A DNA stretch of 41,641 nucleotides from Gnetum montanum (GCA_015680685.1 MNCI01009093.1:95174-136814), one strand, 5' to 3'; numbered from the stretch's first letter, positions 17,775 to 27,770 are shown. Numbers and translations: made by a program. The notes: generated by a model not told the origin, from the letters alone.

Positions 17775-19808
17775 ATGGAATCATCCCAAAACTCCAACGC
17801 ACGTGCCCTCATAATCCCCACACAAGAACAGTATAACTACATCTGTGTGAAGATTCAAGCCAACCTTCCTCTTGACACCATAGAACAGGAGGCAAAACGA
17901 AACTTCGAGCACATATACATGGGAGGTCACGAATTCGTCCCCTCTGTATATGACATCATCCCCCTTTCTGAACCTCAGCATAAACTCATCTCCCAGCTCC
18001 TTCTGGCAAGGAGCCAAAACACCCGGCGACCCATTGAGGAGCCCCAAAACCAACATGACGAAGATAACTTCGAAGCATACTCTGAACCTGAGGATTCACA
18101 CCACACCCTCAGTCCCCATACTCACGTGAACCCATCGTTCCATCCTCGCATGGGACAGGCGGCCACTCACCAAGTGTCAACGAGCATACAAGCACCAGTA
18201 TCCCAACAGAGATTACCCACCCCCATCTCCACCCAGTACATACCACACGTGCAAACGCATGGGGCCACTTTCACTACATCGGCCCCGCACATCCAGGGTG
18301 TCACTTCACAGTTTGTGGCTAGGCAAGGGGCCATACCCCTTGTTCAACAACCCACTCACTTCAACGTGCCACACCCCACAACCGCAACTCTGAACATCGC
18401 TCCACAGCAACAAATGACAACCCAACAACCTCCCCAACCAACTAATCTGCCTACCGCTCAAGAGTGGGCAGAAGTAAAACAGATGATGCAAGCATTAGCG
18501 GATGAGATAAAGCAACTCAAAGCTGACAACACTGAACAAGTTAAAGTACTAGATTTCTATCGCGACGATCCAATTAGCTCTTCAGTGCCACCATTAGCTT
18601 TACCCAAGGGAATCGCATTGCCCCAGTTAACCAAGTACAATGGGGAGGGAGATCCAAATGCTTACTTAGTTACATTTCGATCAGAAACTCTATTACTTCA
18701 AGCTTGGCCCCACGCAATCTTGCGAGTGTTCGCTATGTCCTTAACGAGCGTAGCCTTAGACTGGTACCGAGCCTTACCTCGTAACTCCATATCCTCTCTG
18801 GAGGATCTGTTACATCAGTTCGTTACCCGGTTTAAGTACAACCTCAAGCCTGAAGCCACACTAGACAGTGTGATACAGGTGAAACAAGCACCACTTGAGC
18901 CTGTGCAAAAGTTCTTCCAACGATGGAGTGCAGTCCTTAACGAACTTTATGAGCCCATACCTGAAAAGTATTTGCTTACAATTCTGAAGGGAGCCGTGAA
19001 TGACTTCATTAAGTCAAAACTATACTACCTTAGCGCTCAAACGTTGAGCCAAGCGTTCAAACAAATCAAGAACATTGAACAAGCTGCACAAGCCAGCAAT
19101 GATCCCGCCTATGTGGCTTACAAGAACCAACACGTTGCCAAACAAAAGGCAACAATAGAAATTGTGGCCACAAGCACAAAAACAACAAACACCAGTACCA
19201 ACCCGCCTACAACAACAGGGGCCACCCCAAGGCCCAACTTTCAGCGCAATGATCGCTCTAAGTACACACCTCTACCTGCACGACCTTCAGAACTCCTAGA
19301 GCAACTCCTTAGAACTGGGCAAATCCAATACAAACACGTAGCAGAGAATGCTCGCCGCCGACATGATAGGTACTGCGAGTTACTAAGGAACCCCACCTTA
19401 GCAGCACCAAATGAGCCCCTAGTTCCACGACATTTCAAGTTAGACCAATTCTGTCACTACCACCAAATGTCCGGTCACAATACCAACACCTGTCGTGCAT
19501 TAAATGATGATCTACAAGCAATGATAGAACGGGGCCAACTAAACACCAACACCCTGAATCAAACAAGCACAGACGATGCCCCCTATGTCATAAACTCCAT
19601 TGGCATCGATAGTAAGCCTAAACCTGTGCGACAACCTTTTGTGATTCGTGTGCCTCTCAGCAAGGCAACAATCCCCTCCACCTCTATGAGCAAGGGGCCT
19701 CCCATCGTCATCAAGGTACCACCTAGAGCACCGACGACACCTTTCGTGGTCAAAGTACCACCACCTCATACGTCCGCTAAGACGATAAACTGGCAAGATT
19801 CAACGTAA
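17775..19808 (+). CDS. gag: Gag polyprotein of element B
   Basis: Ty3/gypsy Gag, structural protein of the cytoplasmic particle; 677 residues from the ATG in ACCATGG at 17775. Residues 1-85 are a charged N-terminal domain. Residues ~90-235 are rich in P, Q, T and H. Residues ~236-262 (EWAEVKQMMQALADEIKQLK) look like a coiled coil. The retrotransposon-gag capsid domain lies at ~275-450 (LPQLTKYNGEGDP, ALDWYRALP, LLHQFVTRF, PVQKFFQRW). The CHHC knuckle is at 560-573 (C-x2-H-x4-H-x4-C), followed by LQAMIERGQL. Residues ~610-677 are proline-rich repeats with [FI]V[IV][RK]VP cores. The frame ends at TAA 19806, but the same frame reopens at once into the protease, so this is either a readthrough site or a single recent mutation. 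Confidence 0.93.
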   Translation: MESSQNSNARALIIPTQEQYNYICVKIQANLPLDTIEQEAKRNFEHIYMGGHEFVPSVYDIIPLSEPQHKLISQLLLARSQNTRRPIEEPQNQHDEDNFEAYSEPEDSHHTLSPHTHVNPSFHPRMGQAATHQVSTSIQAPVSQQRLPTPISTQYIPHVQTHGATFTTSAPHIQGVTSQFVARQGAIPLVQQPTHFNVPHPTTATLNIAPQQQMTTQQPPQPTNLPTAQEWAEVKQMMQALADEIKQLKADNTEQVKVLDFYRDDPISSSVPPLALPKGIALPQLTKYNGEGDPNAYLVTFRSETLLLQAWPHAILRVFAMSLTSVALDWYRALPRNSISSLEDLLHQFVTRFKYNLKPEATLDSVIQVKQAPLEPVQKFFQRWSAVLNELYEPIPEKYLLTILKGAVNDFIKSKLYYLSAQTLSQAFKQIKNIEQAAQASNDPAYVAYKNQHVAKQKATIEIVATSTKTTNTSTNPPTTTGATPRPNFQRNDRSKYTPLPARPSELLEQLLRTGQIQYKHVAENARRRHDRYCELLRNPTLAAPNEPLVPRHFKLDQFCHYHQMSGHNTNTCRALNDDLQAMIERGQLNTNTLNQTSTDDAPYVINSIGIDSKPKPVRQPFVIRVPLSKATIPSTSMSKGPPIVIKVPPRAPTTPFVVKVPPPHTSAKTINWQDST

Positions 19809-19832
19809 TCCCGAGCACCAAAGACACCCTTT

Positions 19833-21236
19833 GTGGTCAAAGTGCCACCACAGACGTCCGCTAAGACGTTAAACTGGCATGTTGCACCAACGACAACAAC
19901 AAAGAAACCCTTCATTATCAAGGTGCCACAACATGCTAGTCAAAAAACAACGACACCTCCCAAACTACCATTTGTCATAAAGGTGCCACCACGCGATGGC
20001 CCCTCACCTACCCAGTGCCCAACCGTAGGAAACATCTCAACCTCCCCTCCCTTAAGAGTCAACCCTGCCAACAACACGGATAAGCCTACCAAATGGCAGC
20101 AGAAGAGGACAAACGAACAACGAACAATACCCACAGCTGAAACAAAGGATACACCTAATATACAACAACTAAACACTGGGGGCCCTACCCCTAATCCCAA
20201 ACAAACCAGGCCCAAGCCCTCAACCCATATAGAGGCAACCAACACAACGGCAGACAACACAGACTTTGTAGCTACACTGGCCCAGGTGAAACAAATGCTC
20301 AAACAAAAGAACACAACCATGAGTTTGTACGACCTGGTCATGACATCATCGGCTCATCGTGAAGCCTTAGCACAAACACTAGCGTCCATTCCTGTTACAA
20401 AGAACATCCCTGCTAACATGGAATCCATCCGTGCAATGATTTCACAACACACACCACAAGAATTGGGTTCCAACACCTTAGCCTTCCGTGACGATGCAGT
20501 TAAAGTCAACCCCAAACGAGGGGAAGTCACAACAGCTCCATTATCGATTAGTGTACGTGTTGGGCAATGTACCATTCGTAGAGTGCACGTTGATGACGGT
20601 GCGGCAACAAACGTAGTTCTATACTCCGTCATCGACAAACTAGGCATGGCAGATGAGATCATGCCAACAAAAACCATGTGTTTAAAATCTTTCAATGGAT
20701 CATGTGTCACAGTTAAGGGCACAATCAACTTAGCCTTTGTGGCAGGTGAACAATTCCCCACTAGCGCAGAATTCACTGTCATAGAAGAGATGCCCAGTTT
20801 CAACATGATTCTTGGTAGACCTTGGCTAGCACAACAACGAGCCGTTTCCTCACCGATACATCAAGAAATCCACCTTCCATACGAAGGTGGACAAGTCATT
20901 ATACATGGCGACAACACTCCTTTTCAAGCTGACCACAACATGGACATGTCACAGGTCTTGAAAGAGGAGCCTCTTGAAGCAACACCCACAACAACAAACA
21001 CAACACCTAGAGCTAAAATGCCCGAACAAGGGGTAAAAACTGAAAGCCTCCTAGAGCAAACTAGCACGCCTCCTAGACCATGTCCGACTAAGAAACAACC
21101 ACATAATCAAGACTCCCTTGCGGCCAAAGACACGTCTAATCCCCGCCCACTCTTCACCTTTGTTCGTTGTGCATACGTCACCTTAGTTTGCATTGCACTA
21201 GCTTGCACGCTTGCATGTGGCCCGAAAAGGCCTTAA
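19833..21236 (+). CDS. Protease-containing second frame of element B (same frame as gag)
   Basis: 467 codons in the same frame as gag, after a single TAA; the first ATG is at 19833, but translation more likely enters from gag by readthrough or the stop is a mutation. Residues ~1-65 continue the PFVIKVPP repeats; ~65-215 are low-complexity P/T/N-rich. The retropepsin domain is at ~230-370: VHVDDGAATNVV with the catalytic D254 in D-D-G-A, and FNMILGRPWLAQQRAV near 325. The C-terminus is low-complexity and ends in a hydrophobic stretch (FTFVRCAYVTLVCIALACT) that could be a membrane segment. RT is absent. Most autonomous gypsy polyproteins would continue for over 1000 residues. Confidence 0.85.
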   Translation: MVKVPPQTSAKTLNWHVAPTTTTKKPFIIKVPQHASQKTTTPPKLPFVIKVPPRDGPSPTQCPTVGNISTSPPLRVNPANNTDKPTKWQQKRTNEQRTIPTAETKDTPNIQQLNTGGPTPNPKQTRPKPSTHIEATNTTADNTDFVATLAQVKQMLKQKNTTMSLYDLVMTSSAHREALAQTLASIPVTKNIPANMESIRAMISQHTPQELGSNTLAFRDDAVKVNPKRGEVTTAPLSISVRVGQCTIRRVHVDDGAATNVVLYSVIDKLGMADEIMPTKTMCLKSFNGSCVTVKGTINLAFVAGEQFPTSAEFTVIEEMPSFNMILGRPWLAQQRAVSSPIHQEIHLPYEGGQVIIHGDNTPFQADHNMDMSQVLKEEPLEATPTTTNTTPRAKMPEQGVKTESLLEQTSTPPRPCPTKKQPHNQDSLAAKDTSNPRPLFTFVRCAYVTLVCIALACTLACGPKRP

Positions 21237-21298
21237 ACTAAACCATGGCCCGAAAAGGCCTTAAACTAGAACACGTGGCCCGAAAAGGCCTTAAACTA
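21217..21298 (+). repeat. Three tandem copies of TGGCCCGAAAAGGCCTTAAACTA
   Basis: Three near-exact copies spanning the stop codon of the protease frame (TAA 21234). GGCC...GGCC and AAGGCCTT give each unit inverted symmetry. The spacers between copies are 5-9 bp. Confidence 0.88.
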
Positions 21299-21439
21299 CC
21301 ACCTTTTCACTTTATTTTCTATTCACTTGTGCATTTCAATTCATGTTTTCTGCAGTGGCTATTTAACATTGTTTTCTCTAGTTGCTTTTGTTTACAGGAT
21401 CGTACAAACGCACATGCATGCATCCACCCTAACAGTCCT

Positions 21440-21702
21440 GGCATCATGACTTAAAACTGATACCACAGAATGTCTTGGCGTCATGACGGTAAACTGACAC
21501 CACAGAGCTCTGTCCGACATGACACTAAACTGTCACACTCATTCACCAGAGTCCACTAAGACTATAAACTAGCTTGCCTCTTCATAGTCCGCCATGACTA
21601 TAAACTAGCATCATACCGTCCACTACGACGATAAACTAGCAACGTCCAACGGGTTATGACGTAAAACTAACCCACGACAGTCCGCTAAGACTATAAACTG
21701 GC
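21440..21702 (+). repeat. Degenerate repeats of GTCCGCTAAGACTATAAACT type
   Basis: About eight degenerate units ending in TAAACT[AG]GC, spaced 25-50 bp, for example at 21571, 21589, 21617, 21648 and 21680-21702. The last one, TCCGCTAAGACTATAAACTG, matches two sites inside the coding repeats at 19772-19794 and 19856-19878. They lie downstream of the stop, so here the unit is non-coding. Confidence 0.8.
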
Positions 21703-22289
21703 CACATCATTTTCTGGAACATTCATCTGCTGCTGTAATTCATGACATTTCTTCTTCAATGCCTGCTGCATCATTCATCACACCGGCTTTGACAACACTA
21801 TCACTGCTCATTCTGTTTGCCTCAAGTTTCACATGGTGTTTCCATTTGCATTAGTCACATTCATGCCTGAAGTGTTTGCCAACTCATTCACTTGTGGTTT
21901 TCTTGTCTTCTTGAAGTTGTGTTTGCAGGATGACACCCAGTGGTGCTCGTACATCGATACACTTCATCACGGTGATAAGGTGCCACATTGTTTCTGACGC
22001 ACTCTACTAGGTTAATCAATCTATTCAAAAGTACATTCCCTGCTCCCAATACATTCTCCATTTCCCCAACACTCTTACTCCTTTTCCTACTCAATTACAG
22101 TTCCCAAATACATCCAGTACACCCCAAAGTATGAGCACACTGTTACACGTTGCCACACTCTCAAGCAATTGCAACACACAATATGGCACATGAGCATGAG
22201 TGCAAAATTGAAAGAAAGCTCTTTCCAAAAAAAAAAACGAAAACGAAAAAAGAAAAAAACAAAAAAAAGAGCAAAAAAAAAATAAAAAA

Positions 22290-22329
<40 letters not shown>

Positions 22330-22576
22330 NCAAAGAGCAAAATGAACCACAAGACCTTTGGCACGTCCCATAAGCCTCAGGCGGGAAAGCAGTTGTCTTG
22401 GAAACAAACACTCATGTCTCAAAAGCTCAAGTAACATCTCATTGCGTGGCTTTGGCTCTCCACCAATAGGTCTTCTTTAACACCAAATAAAGGGCCTGTA
22501 CCTCTAGAGAACGTAACCCACCATCACATGGCCAACAAGTCCTCTTAAACATTAAACAAGAGTCTTGTTCCGCCAA
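21703..22576 (+). other. 3' non-coding region of element B with an A-rich tract
   Basis: No gene. 22215-22330 is strongly A-rich (runs of A broken by G and C, ending in over 40 consecutive A and one N), about 280 bp before the expected 3' LTR start, so too far to be the polypurine primer. A ~60-bp degenerate duplication (CCAATAGGTC and CCAACAAGTC versions) lies at 22463-22576. Open frames on both strands here are poly-A and poly-T artefacts. Confidence 0.6.
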
Positions 22577-22642
22577 NNNNNNNNNNNNNNNNNNNNNNNN
22601 NNNNNNNNNNNNNNNNNNNNNNNNNNNNNNNNNNNNNNNNNN
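22577..22642. other. Assembly gap (66 N)
   Basis: Run of N. Counting back from the 3' LTR using the 5' LTR as a ruler, the LTR start and polypurine tract of element B should lie near 22608, inside the gap, if the gap length is real. Confidence 0.95.
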
Positions 22643-22845
22643 ACAGAAATTAAGCTAAGTCATGTTGGTCCTCAGCATGACCAAGCTTAAAAGCCTCAAA
22701 AACTCATCAAAACGTGCTAGAATTGAGTGTCCAGACCCCCAAGAACCTTCCCCAAGGTCCCCAGTAGGTCTTAGGCACTTGAAAATCAAATTTCGGGCTC
22801 CAAATGATCATCTTCCATTCCTATACGCCCAGCATGTACGCCCCA

Positions 22846-22998
22846 GCGTAAATGCTACAATGCTCCGGCGTAACTGCTACAGTGCTTCGGCGTAAATGCT
22901 ACAGTGCTCCGACGTAACTGCTACAGTGCTTCGGCGTAAATGCTACAGTGCTCCGGCGTAATGCTACAGTGCTCCGGCGTAACTACTACAGTGTTTCA
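22846..22998 (+). repeat. U3 tandem array, 7 units (element B, 3' LTR)
   Basis: Six 22-bp units and one 21-bp unit of GCGTAAMTGCTACAGTGCTYCG, against eleven in the 5' LTR. First and last units are recognisably the same as in the 5' array, so units were gained or lost internally. Confidence 0.93.
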
Positions 22999-23131
22999 GC
23001 GTATACACCCAGCGTCCACCCAAGTTCACACGCCCAGCAAGTCTAGCGTATACGCCCAGCGTATACGCTGGCCTGATGTAGCGTATACGCCCACGTGTCT
23101 CCCAACCCGATTTTCCCGGTAACCCTACCCC

Positions 23132-23139
23132 TATAAATA
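23132..23139 (+). promoter_or_regulatory. TATA box of the element B 3' LTR
   Basis: TATAAATA in the same context as at 16584. In a 3' LTR it could drive readout transcription into the flank. Confidence 0.65.
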
Positions 23140-23612
23140 GCCCAGTTTTCTGCATTTTCAGGGGGCGGGACAAAATTTCTAACAGAGCATACCCATAGCA
23201 ATTACGCTGCAAACCAGAGTCGGGGCCTTTCGTCCGCCTTGTGTCAAAGCCACAACTGCGTTTGGACCGGTGCACTTTGTAATCAATTATCAATACAAAA
23301 CAGTTTACATTTTGCTCAGATTTATTGCAGTTCTCTTCTTTTTTCAGTTTACGTTTACAGGCTCATTTACATTATCGTGCTTGTTTACGGTTTACATTTA
23401 ACATGCATTGTTTACGTATAACCCAACGTGTTGTAGCGGCAAACATTGGGGAAGTCCTTGTTTGATCCGCGCGCGGACCATTCAAGGCACTCTGCCTTCA
23501 TCCGTTCCAGCTTGCCCTCAAGCGGAGGCAGGGTCAACTGTGCTTGTCCGTAGATCTTTCGGTGCTCGTAACGTTCCAGCCTTGCACCGACGATTTCGGT
23601 CAGTACAAATAG

Positions 23613-23889
23613 TAATAGTAATAATAATTTAATAATGACCTAATGCCAGTGACAGCTTTCATCATTATTTTAGTGCATTTATTTAATTTAATAAGTTGGC
23701 CAAGGTAGTAAAGGATTTGGTGATGATTTCAGCTGTCTATAAAACATCGTGTTCTTTGCTTTATCTAAGATACCATCACAAATAATTTTCATGAGTTAAA
23801 AAACCTTAGGATTCCTAATTGTCATGGGATTGAAACTTACTAATCATGACCCAGTGATACCATGTGAGAGTTGATATCAACAACTATAA
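23613..23889. other. AT-rich flank of element B
   Basis: Begins with an AATAGTAATAGTAATAATAA microsatellite overlapping the target duplication. Nothing else recognised. Confidence 0.5.
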
Positions 23890-25038
23890 CAAGAACAATG
23901 CATATGAGAAACAATATAAGCCATGGTAATTGAGTACATTAAACATAGATGATAAATCATGGTCATTAATTGCATTAAATTTTTGCCATGCTCTAGCCTA
24001 AAAAAAACCATAACATATGAATGTGAGACTCCACATCGTCCCCTCGGTTTATCATGGGTGAGGTAAACAAAAGCCTGGGAAAATTAATTTGGGAAGGGCA
24101 GTGGTACTCATAGACTTCATCTTGTTGGTCGGTACAGACCCCTGTCTACTGCAAGGAATCACTATATCCACTAGAAACAGATAAGTTTTCCATGGATAGT
24201 CCAAGATACTGTGTAAGCCACAGAACACAGAAATGTCCACAGAAGCCCCAAAGTTGCGTAGATTTTTATCTTCAAACGTTTCTTGACTTGAAAAGTCTAC
24301 AAAACTTATGGAGTCGGTAGTAAAGGAGACAGATTAGGAACTGACTTTTCGAATACTTTGACATAACTCGTAGGTCATAAGTGGTGGTTTCTGTGCTTCG
24401 TTCCAGTTTCCACAACCATGCACATGACCTAATCTGAGTCTTCAATGTCCCTGTTAATCTAACTTGCAAAGAAATTAACAGTGTTTCATTGCATTCTTTT
24501 ATTAAGAAAACAAAATTCTGTACGAATGATCCTCCAAGCTTAACTCTGGCAAGTTCTTTCTCACTTTGATAGCAGGTATTAAAAATTTGAAACCGGCTCC
24601 ATGCATGCTAAGTTCGACCCAACTTTCCAGAGAAAAGAAGGCAAAAATTCTGAATTAGTATTCATGGCCAAAAAGGTAATCATAATTCAGAAATTCCTTT
24701 TCACAACGATTGATAAAACTGGTTTTAGGAATACTAAGTTTCTGACAGTGGAAAAATTTACAGGGTTTTTCAATATTGCTTAAGGATCGAAATCCAATTT
24801 TACAGATGATAGACGATTGGTTTGACTGCCAGATACAAAATACATCAAATTCGACCAAGCACAGTGCATCTCTAAAATTTTGTCCTCCAAGTATGTTTAC
24901 ATGGAAAATCTGAAATTTTTTTCCAAAACTCTTAACAAATCGTGCTATGAGATCTCTTCCATCACTCATAATTGGCGTGGTCTGTTTAATCATTCTGTTG
25001 AATGGACAAGTTGGATAGAGACACTTTTGAATATGAAC
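23890..25038. repeat. Duplicated locus, copy 1 (uninterrupted)
   Basis: Collinear with 36985-37905. Shared blocks include GGTACTC.TAGACTTCATC, TTGTTGGTCGGTA, TATCCACTAGAAACAG, GTTTCATTGCATTCTTTTAT and AAGTTGGATAGAGA.., interspersed with small indels. It is not one of the LTR families here. A 151-codon minus frame (25110-24655, starting MLELHLLNRIAVTNG) is open in this copy but shifted in copy 2, and a plus frame is similarly half-conserved, so coding status is undecided. It holds the empty version of the element D insertion site, TGAAC at 25034-25038. Confidence 0.75.
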
Positions 25039-26318
25039 ATATTTCTGAATGAGTGAGGCAACGGATCCATTCGTAACTGCGATGCGATTCAGAAGATGGA
25101 GTTCAAGCATGGTATGTATAGGTGGGCAAAACCAAAAGTTATGCTGAATGCATCACTGTGTTTCTGAGCTTTCACAGCAAACTTTTTTTAATGATAAAAG
25201 GTGATTCAAATATTATCAGATACAATTTTCAAAAATCACTTTCTTCCACAAAAATTATATTTCTGAACAGACAGGCGTCGTGAAAGTTGAAGTTACCCTT
25301 TTGGCGTCACATGACTTGCCTTATCTGGAATGGTTTTGCCATAAAATGAATTACTGACTTGGCCGACAAACAAGACCGTCTCTGCATCCATGGAATACTC
25401 TAAAGCAGAATCTGGACCACAAAGATGTGACTTCGGCTCTGCAACTTCGGCACCGGCAGAGCTGATACAGCTTTATTTGTATAAATAATGCTTTTCAACC
25501 ATCGTTTAGACTTTTTATAATATTTGGTGTTAGAGCTCGGCAATGGTTATTTTTGTTGTCATTAGGCACTAAATAACCAATGTTTTCATATAATGCCATG
25601 CATGGGCATTACATGATGGTCCATGGCATGCCCATCATGTTTTTAAAAATATGAACGTGAAGAAAATGTAAAGCCATGTCCAAACATAACCATATCTAAA
25701 TATAACCCGAACTTCTGCTTCTGCGTCAAGATTTAGGTACCATTTCTTATTTCATTCCATTCCTGTTCAACGTGCTTAGCATTGTGGGCCAAACTCTCAT
25801 GCTCAGCAAGTCGGCTTCAGCGTTAACATGGTGGCCCAAACTCTCCTGCCATTAAGATATTGTTTTGTGGTTCAGGTTTTCTGCTTTCGTAAGTGTTTTC
25901 ATTAATGATTTTTGTTTTCTTTCATTCCATATTTTCCTGGAGATTTCAGCATTGCTTGTTTTGTTTCTTAGCTTGGTTAAGTTTTATGTTGACTCTTATG
26001 GTTCACATTACGTTCTCAAGTCAACGGATCGCATAATATAGAGTATTTTTAAGGGTGTTCCATGTGATGTCTAAAATAGTTACACAGCAACCATTGGAAA
26101 ATGTTTTTTAGAAGTGTGATACTATCATAGGAATTTAATTTTTCTAATTTATGTTCATGATGATATTTGAGTTAGTAAGAATGAAAACACTCCAAACCAA
26201 AAGAAGTTACAAACATGGTAGTTATTTTTGTCTATGCAACTCCAATAACAACGATATTACAAAAGATCACTTAATGGCTTGTGATACCATTAAACAAATG
26301 TGAAATGTAAGATATAAT
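25039..26318. other. Non-repetitive spacer, no gene recognised
   Basis: Continuation past the region shared with copy 2. Includes CATGCATGGGCATTACATGATGGTCC-type inverted words (25600-25640, short pieces ATGCCATGCATGGGCAT) and GTGGCCCAAACTCTC repeated at 25827 and 25787 in altered form. No domain, RNA or mobile element recognised. Confidence 0.4.
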
Positions 26319-27770
26319 TGTTAATGCCATCATCACCCATGCTAGGCATAGGCCATGTTTAAATAAGTTTGAATACCATGAAAATTAAAAGAGTCCTATA
26401 ACTATCTTTACCTATAGGCACTTATTCTCCAACAATTACATCTAATGGTAATCAAGATTGAGGTTCAAAAGGCAAAATATAAATTTATAAGAGCCTAAGC
26501 TTTTGCTTATTCAATGATTTCTTTTTTATTTTGTTTGGTCAATAAGAAAAATATTAAGCATAAGGTGATAACCTTATATACTTGGAGATCATCATTTAAA
26601 GTCATTGTAAGTTTTTTTGAAGTTTCATTCAAAAAAGATGTTAAGCTTTGCTTCATCTCCTACTTAGGGGAATGAGTATTGAACCTTCGAAATAATGATT
26701 TCTTTTGATTTATTAATAAACAGAATATCTTACAAACTATGCTTCATTGAATTGGATTTCAGTTAAATTTTAAGAAACAGAACATTTTGAATTCTAGTTC
26801 CTATCCCAAATCAACTTTACATACATTTTTCAAACTTTAACATGATCTATGTCTATGTCTATTTCAATATTCAAGGTGACGAAAAGGGTTTGAAGTTGTG
26901 GCTCACATTGAGTAGTGGTGGAGAATGTGGTGGACAGGTGGTGGAGAACGTGGTGGACTTAACTGTCATAGGTGGCTACGGTTACATAACCACCGCAAAC
27001 ATAGTAGAACGTGGTTGCAATAACTGCCGATGGTGGACAAGCTGCAAGCATATGGTGACAATAGTGAATGTTGCAGTAACCGACAATAGTGGCATAACCA
27101 ACAATGTTTGGTGGTCGTAATCAACGATGTGGCAATTTAAGCTAGCAGCAACAAGCAACTATAAAAGAAGTGTAGTGACCAGCAACCAAGGGGATTTGGA
27201 GCCTTTCCTCTCTGGTTAGAGAACGTGAGCCAACAATGGTTTCTCTTTCTTTTTCTTAGGTCTGCATGCGCGATAGAGTAGCTACGAGCACCGCCTAGCA
27301 ACAACCATGGCACATGAATGATATGTGATCATTTGTAGCACACATGATGGTGACAGATGGTGCATGTGGTAGGAGAGCCGACAACAATTGCTTTCCACAG
27401 ACTAGGTGAGGATAGCAAGAGTGTATGACATGTGGAGGCAGCCTCTCTCCTACTAGCAAACAGTATGCAGAAGAGGAATAGAGGTATCCCTCTCAGTAGT
27501 AGTGGCTTGGGGTACCGTGCCTCCATGCTAGCACTTACTGGCAAGTAGTGAAAGGTGGCAGTAGTAAGTTGATCGACGAAGGGTCTAAGAAACCTCTCTT
27601 TGACCATCAAATGTTGCAAGCGCGTAACAGTGGGAGTTAGAAGTCGCATCACCAGCGGAGACATATCAATTACTTGGCCAGCAATGATGGTAGCACCTGT
27701 AGAAAGGCAATGTGTTCTCGTAGCAGGCTTGACTTGTCTCTCCCTCTCCTAGGCAACACATGATAGGCAC
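26319..27770 (+). mobile_element. Element E 5' LTR, first part (interrupted by element C)
   Basis: Starts TGTTAATGCCATCATCACCC then ATGCTAGGCATAGG, clearly related to the A/D LTR start. It runs to the element C target site at 27766-27770 and resumes at 34365. Contains GTGGTGGAGAA...GTGGTGGA repeats at 26917-26960. A 92-codon plus frame at 26842 has no recognisable features. The combined length (about 1.84 kb) exceeds the A LTR, so a further insertion may hide inside. Confidence 0.78.

Larger units (their letters stand above)
22643..23607 (+). repeat. 3' LTR of element B (start hidden in the gap)
   Basis: Matches 16009-17059 of the 5' LTR closely. Differences are mainly a shorter U3 array, a 14-bp insertion near 22680 and a missing CGTATACACCAAG-type repeat near 23085. 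Ends GATTTCGGTCAGTACA, followed by the AATAG duplication. Confidence 0.93.
15969..23612 (+). mobile_element. Element B: young gag-protease LTR retrotransposon with 5-bp target duplication
   Basis: 5' LTR 15974-17059 and 3' LTR ending at 23607, flanked by identical AATAG duplications (15969-15973 and 23608-23612). The LTRs are nearly identical outside a tandem array and small indels, so insertion was recent. Inside: primer-binding motif, a repeat-rich leader, a gag-protease frame with a single stop, and about 1.3 kb of non-coding repeats and A-rich sequence. No RT, RNase H or integrase exists between the protease and the 3' LTR, so it is non-autonomous. A 66-base assembly gap covers the 3' LTR start. 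Confidence 0.93.

Noticed and set aside
19940-20806. Long minus-strand frames opposite the B protease region (133 and 150 codons)
   Set aside because: Shadows of the plus-strand coding frame; composition mirrors it and no domain is visible.
22286-22330. Polypurine tract of element B
   Set aside because: Too far (about 280 bp) from the expected 3' LTR start, which lies inside the N gap; the true tract is probably hidden there.
22087-22437. Open frames encoding phenylalanine or lysine runs
   Set aside because: They are translations of an A-rich tract ending in a long poly-A run with an N; no protein signal.
24655-25110. 151-codon minus-strand ORF as a host gene
   Set aside because: The longest non-LTR frame, but I recognise no family, the second copy is frameshifted, and competing plus frames are equally conserved. 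Kept only as part of the duplicated locus.
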